6,602 nucleotides of DNA, from contig CABSMD010000147.1 of the NCBI GenBank assembly GCA_902478725.1, positions 1-6,602 on the forward strand, in the 5' to 3' direction. Made by a program: the position numbers and the translations under genes. The stretch comes from an uncultured Clostridia bacterium (GTDB lineage: Bacteria; Bacillota; Clostridia; HGM11514). Every line of letters starts with the position of its first letter. The first letter of the stretch is position 1. Below are positions 6,301 through 6,602 of the stretch, piece after piece. A model generated the notes under the pieces. It worked only from the letters and a program-made list of their open reading frames with translations, did no database searches and was not told where the DNA came from.

Positions 6301-6602
6301 AAGAAGTCTTTGTAAACGGCAAAGCGGTCAGCCGGGTCAAGGATAAAATGACCTATACCCTGCCGGCCGGAACGACAGAGGCGCCCGTCGTGACCGCAAC
6401 CGCAAATGATCCAAACGCAACGGTACAGATTGAGCAGGCAGCCTCCGTCAAGGGTACGGCTGCCATCACGGTAACGGCGCAGGATCGAAAGACCACGCAT
6501 ACCTATACCATATCCTTTACGGTCAAAACGGAGGAAACCTATATACCGGCACCGCCTCCCAACAGCAACAGCGGAACAGATACAGGTACAGGCGGCTCCA
6601 GT
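3..6602 (+). CDS. Giant multi-domain surface glycoside hydrolase with GH141-like beta-helix, partial at both ends
   Basis: One stop-free frame covers the full window (2200 codons), and its translation gives recognisable domains from end to end, so there is no frameshift and no second gene. Order by window residue: LamG-like tail 1-101, Ig 106-205, LamG-like 210-443, Ig 452-551, divergent LamG-like 556-771, InlB-repeat-like 772-857, Ig 861-960, Ig 968-1062, GH141-like beta-helix 1064-1748, Ig 1752-1849, helical FIVAR-like 1850-1925, unassigned beta region 1926-2092, cadherin-like sandwich 2093-2176, low-complexity linker 2177-2200. Such architecture is known from secreted, wall-attached polysaccharide-degrading proteins of Bacillota. 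The inferred role is binding and hydrolysis of a plant cell-wall glycan at the cell surface. The start codon and signal peptide lie upstream and the stop and probable anchor lie downstream, so the full protein is clearly longer than 2200 residues. The substrate cannot be read from the sequence. The coding assignment is near certain, the enzyme family likely, the exact activity unknown. Confidence 0.95.
318..617 (+). other. Domain: A9-type (AIR9-like) bacterial Ig-like domain 1
   Basis: Residues 106-205 begin with PPVVSNV and end near GEIGPI. The pattern is that of the A9/AIR9-like Ig repeats of large bacterial surface proteins: a first strand ending in a V-x-V-T-G turn, a Y-x-Y-T-D strand followed by an acidic loop, an I-T-W-Q-S-S strand, a G-W-S-D-I hairpin, and a final L-G-K-Y-I-R-A-T-V-Q-A-Y strand. 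Such domains usually act as stalks or spacers. The nearest relative within the protein is Ig domain 2, with which it shares the EPYESN/EPFESN ending, indicating duplication of a LamG-Ig unit. Confidence 0.75.
630..1331 (+). other. Domain: complete LamG/concanavalin-like beta-sandwich (copy 2)
   Basis: Residues 210-443 start at an ILFNQNFEN strand, where LamG-like domains characteristically open with an F-x-x-x-F-E motif followed by a Gly-containing turn. They close with TWDVDDVLAYV, the counterpart strand that packs against the first. Internal strands include GWYYKI, HVYEFKGRMD, TFIKIEARGDVLTLKTQDGG and GEWYEYKIEV. At about 234 residues the size suits a single concanavalin-like jelly roll. 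The second half matches the partial copy at the window start. The likely role is carbohydrate binding or spacing. A run of seven G at 755-761 occurs in the frame but does not break it. Confidence 0.7.
1356..1655 (+). other. Domain: A9-type Ig-like domain 2
   Basis: Residues 452-551 start with APVVSNVGITG and end near AVGPV. All landmarks of Ig domain 1 are present: YYFTD followed by an acidic loop, EIKWESSDNGESGW, LPITKELIGKYIRVSV and EPFESN. It is separated from the preceding LamG-like domain by a short Glu/Pro-rich linker (residues 444-451) that is about seven residues longer than the linker in copy 1. It is the second half of the duplicated LamG-Ig module. Confidence 0.75.
1668..2315 (+). 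other. Domain: divergent LamG/concanavalin-like beta-sandwich (copy 3)
   Basis: Residues 556-771 have the outline of the LamG-like domains above but low sequence similarity. An opening VVEMLKGPSF and MDYNTDG segment is followed by SYDWEFKTEAT, a NEWYRVHTMIDLKNAAFTVTLYKL pair corresponding to GEWYEYKIEV and its following strand, and a closing ISFDNFVAYTKD strand. The SFDNFVAY ending is a classic concanavalin-like last strand. A Lys/Asp-rich segment (residues about 730-755, DVSKLSDDEKNQLKTNGKVNK) between the last strands looks helical and solvent-exposed. Function is inferred as glycan binding or spacing; no catalytic signature is visible. Confidence 0.55.
2316..2573 (+). other. Domain: InlB-B-repeat-like small beta domain
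   Basis: Residues 772-857 read PVTFDVEKGGSVSVAGGTV, then a FAPDEEIAFSIQTQDGYSLKKVLVDGVD strand pair, and end in KVKVQFSG. This pattern of V-x-F-x-V-x-x-G-G-x-V, E-x-I-x-F-x-I-x-x-x-x-G-Y, K-V-x-V-D-G, and a final alternating beta strand is that of divergent InlB-type bacterial repeats found in surface proteins. Only one copy is present, inserted between the third LamG-like domain and Ig domain 3. Such domains are regarded as structural or spacer units. Confidence 0.6.
2583..2882 (+). other. Domain: A9-type Ig-like domain 3
   Basis: Residues 861-960 begin PPVISDAKITG and carry YTYYDENDDAED, HVVWQMSEDGNEPW, TEAQASKYVRAVVKAF and INEPHESN. The EP-x-ESN ending is shared with Ig 1 and 2 but not with Ig 4 or 5, placing it in the same sub-group. 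A short linker (residues 961-967) separates it from Ig domain 4. The likely role is a stalk element in front of the catalytic domain. Confidence 0.75.
2904..3188 (+). other. Domain: A9-type Ig-like domain 4, abutting the catalytic domain
   Basis: Residues 968-1062 begin AKDVSLEGTVSLGEML and contain YVIWEMSDTYDGAYSEI and NQAGKFIRATVYPV, the usual A9-type strands. The loop after the YTYE strand is Gly/Glu-rich (EGGNDEGE) rather than the D-x-N-x-D-E form seen in Ig 1 and 2. The ending differs from Ig 1-3. It runs into the first strand of the beta-helix with almost no linker, so it may pack against the catalytic domain. Confidence 0.7.
3192..5246 (+). other. Catalytic domain: GH141-like right-handed parallel beta-helix
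   Basis: Residues 1064-1748 carry the family outline in order: AYYVSTTGNDSNPGT and KPFATLEKARDTIRE at the entry, GGVTVYIMPGTYAMSQTF, DAPIVYRAYGDGEVLLTAG, an ISRWPN segment (about 1216-1221), EGYWKFDWYSSARY (about 1281-1294), NIFEELDEAGEWYIDTNTNKL (about 1328-1348), then short beta-helix rungs of alternating N/I/V repeats from about 1372 to 1625. The stretches GGILLTGGD, APAVNLQGFGNRIDHNEIYN, VIEYNVIHDSC, DMGAIYTGR and IDDGTSD match what I know of GH141-type proteins, which include a pectin-acting alpha-L-fucosidase and a xylanase. Length of about 685 residues fits. An extra tail (about 1626-1748) closes the helix. Alternatives are other beta-helix hydrolase or lyase families such as GH120 or pectate-lyase-like proteins, which fit the entry motifs less well. 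The family call is from memory of motifs, not from a search. Confidence 0.75.
4563..4691 (+). other. Candidate catalytic aspartates of the GH141-like domain
   Basis: Asp1521 (codon 4563-4565) lies in the motif A-D-M-G-A-I-Y-T-G-R, and Asp1562 (codon 4686-4688) in I-D-D-G, 41 residues apart on neighbouring rungs. As I recall, the two catalytic aspartates proposed for the GH141 alpha-L-fucosidase of Bacteroides thetaiotaomicron are also 41 residues apart, in similar motifs. Asp1563 is directly adjacent, so either residue of the D-D pair could be the active one. The assignment is inference and suggests the enzyme is active, not a degenerate binding protein. Confidence 0.5.
5256..5549 (+). other. 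Domain: A9-type Ig-like domain 5, after the catalytic domain
   Basis: Residues 1752-1849 begin NNPPCAENAQIYG and contain YDYTDGERDPQGASRYRW, LVSDTVDGVYSPISGATATS, and TVTDEQAGKFLKFEVTPV. This is the most canonical A9-type Ig repeat in the protein: D-P-Q-G-A-S, Y-R-W-L-x-S-D, Y-x-P-I-x-G-A-T and A-G-K-x-x-x-x-E-V-T-P are near-consensus for the type. It differs from Ig 1-3 in its loop and ending, suggesting separate descent. It is a spacer between the enzyme and the C-terminal region. Confidence 0.8.
5550..5777 (+). other. Domain: helical FIVAR-like segment
   Basis: Residues 1850-1925 are rich in Ala, Asp, Glu, Lys and Leu and lack beta character, in contrast to everything around them. The pattern is three helices: SLSAVIRAIETALQKA, a turn with VGDQLGNFAQKDIDSM, then NEALAIAKGVEAD, and finally TIGDIIAAGNALNAAYDKFKA. 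The G-x-x-x-G-x-[FY]-x-x-x-x-I-D-x-[ML] turn, the A-T-x-x-D-I spacing and the final A-L-x-x-A-Y-D-x-F are typical of FIVAR-like helical modules near the C-terminal end of large Bacillota surface enzymes. The role is probably a spacer or a protein or glycan contact; it is not assignable from sequence. Confidence 0.6.
5778..6278 (+). other. Unassigned beta-rich region before the cadherin-like domain
   Basis: Residues 1926-2092 show alternating beta patterns: VTVPQGLPEATLPFPAATG, a VNVIFEGG strand, EIQLTAGGHPYTVTIQSGT, EITDLLSVGNAGDSYNHPI, RITLNGNVKQDVLRVANGE, and AAVWT-like and EYVVADL strands. The segment SYNHPIRITLNG followed by a late IAVWTTMGGEYV is reminiscent of accessory domains that sit ahead of the C-terminal modules in Bacillota surface proteins, but I cannot name a family. 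It could be one domain of about 165 residues or two smaller ones divided near residue 1995. No cysteines or metal-binding cluster are visible. Confidence 0.4.
6279..6530 (+). other. Domain: cadherin-like beta-sandwich
   Basis: Residues 2093-2176 start PASDATLKEVFVNG and proceed through a YTLPAGT strand, VVTATANDPNATVQIEQAASV, GTAAITVTAQDRKTTHTYTISF. The S-D-A-T-L-x-x-x-x-V-N-G opening, L-P-A-G-T, A-x-D-P-N-A-x-V, G-x-A-x-I-T-V-T-A-x-D and T-Y-T-I-x-F steps fit the bacterial cadherin-like beta-sandwich that is common near the C-terminus of large Bacillota CAZymes. The role is thought to be structural or adhesive. Confidence 0.7.
6531..6602 (+). other. Pro/Ser/Thr/Gly-rich linker, continues beyond window
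   Basis: Residues 2177-2200 read EETYIPAPPPNSNSG then a Thr/Gly/Ser-rich stretch, which is low-complexity and probably disordered. Linkers of this composition precede the terminal wall-attachment region of Bacillota surface enzymes, commonly SLH domains. No anchor is visible before the window ends, so that is expectation only. Confidence 0.65.

Noticed and set aside
3..6602. A multi-gene novel system such as defence, toxin or secretion cluster
   Set aside because: There is only one gene in the window and all its recognisable parts point to a surface polysaccharide-degrading enzyme. No nuclease, ATPase, reverse transcriptase or toxin motif is seen.

Overview
The whole window lies inside one giant protein-coding gene on the + strand. 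A single reading frame, with codons starting at every position divisible by 3 (so window residue n begins at base 3n), runs without a stop from base 3 to base 6602. That gives 2200 codons with neither a start nor a stop codon. The true N-terminus, signal peptide, promoter, ribosome binding site, C-terminus and terminator are all outside the window. There is no intergenic DNA, RNA gene, mobile element or CRISPR array here.

The predicted protein is an extracellular, multi-domain carbohydrate-active enzyme. From N to C it contains: the tail of a LamG/concanavalin-like beta-sandwich; an A9-type Ig-like domain; a complete LamG-like domain; a second A9-type Ig domain; a third, divergent LamG-like domain; a small InlB-repeat-like domain; two more Ig domains; a catalytic right-handed parallel beta-helix of about 685 residues resembling glycoside hydrolase family GH141; a fifth Ig domain; a helical FIVAR-like segment; an unassigned beta-rich region; a cadherin-like beta-sandwich; and a Pro/Ser/Thr/Gly linker that continues out of the window. 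In this class of protein such a linker usually leads to a wall anchor, often S-layer homology (SLH) domains. That anchor is inferred, not seen.

The organism is most likely an anaerobic, plant-polysaccharide-degrading member of the Bacillota (Clostridia or Paenibacillus-like lineages), by domain architecture, moderate GC content and the style of the Ig, FIVAR and cadherin-like C-terminal modules. No taxonomic marker gene is present, so this is only a lineage-level impression.

Functionally, the LamG and Ig modules probably act as carbohydrate-binding units and spacers that hold the GH141-like catalytic beta-helix away from the cell wall. Characterised GH141 enzymes act on plant cell-wall glycans (alpha-L-fucosidase on complex pectin, and xylanase). 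The most notable points are the internal duplication of a LamG-Ig module of about 340 residues, an acidic loop at the same place in the Ig repeats, a plausible catalytic aspartate pair in the beta-helix, and a C-terminal region I cannot assign.
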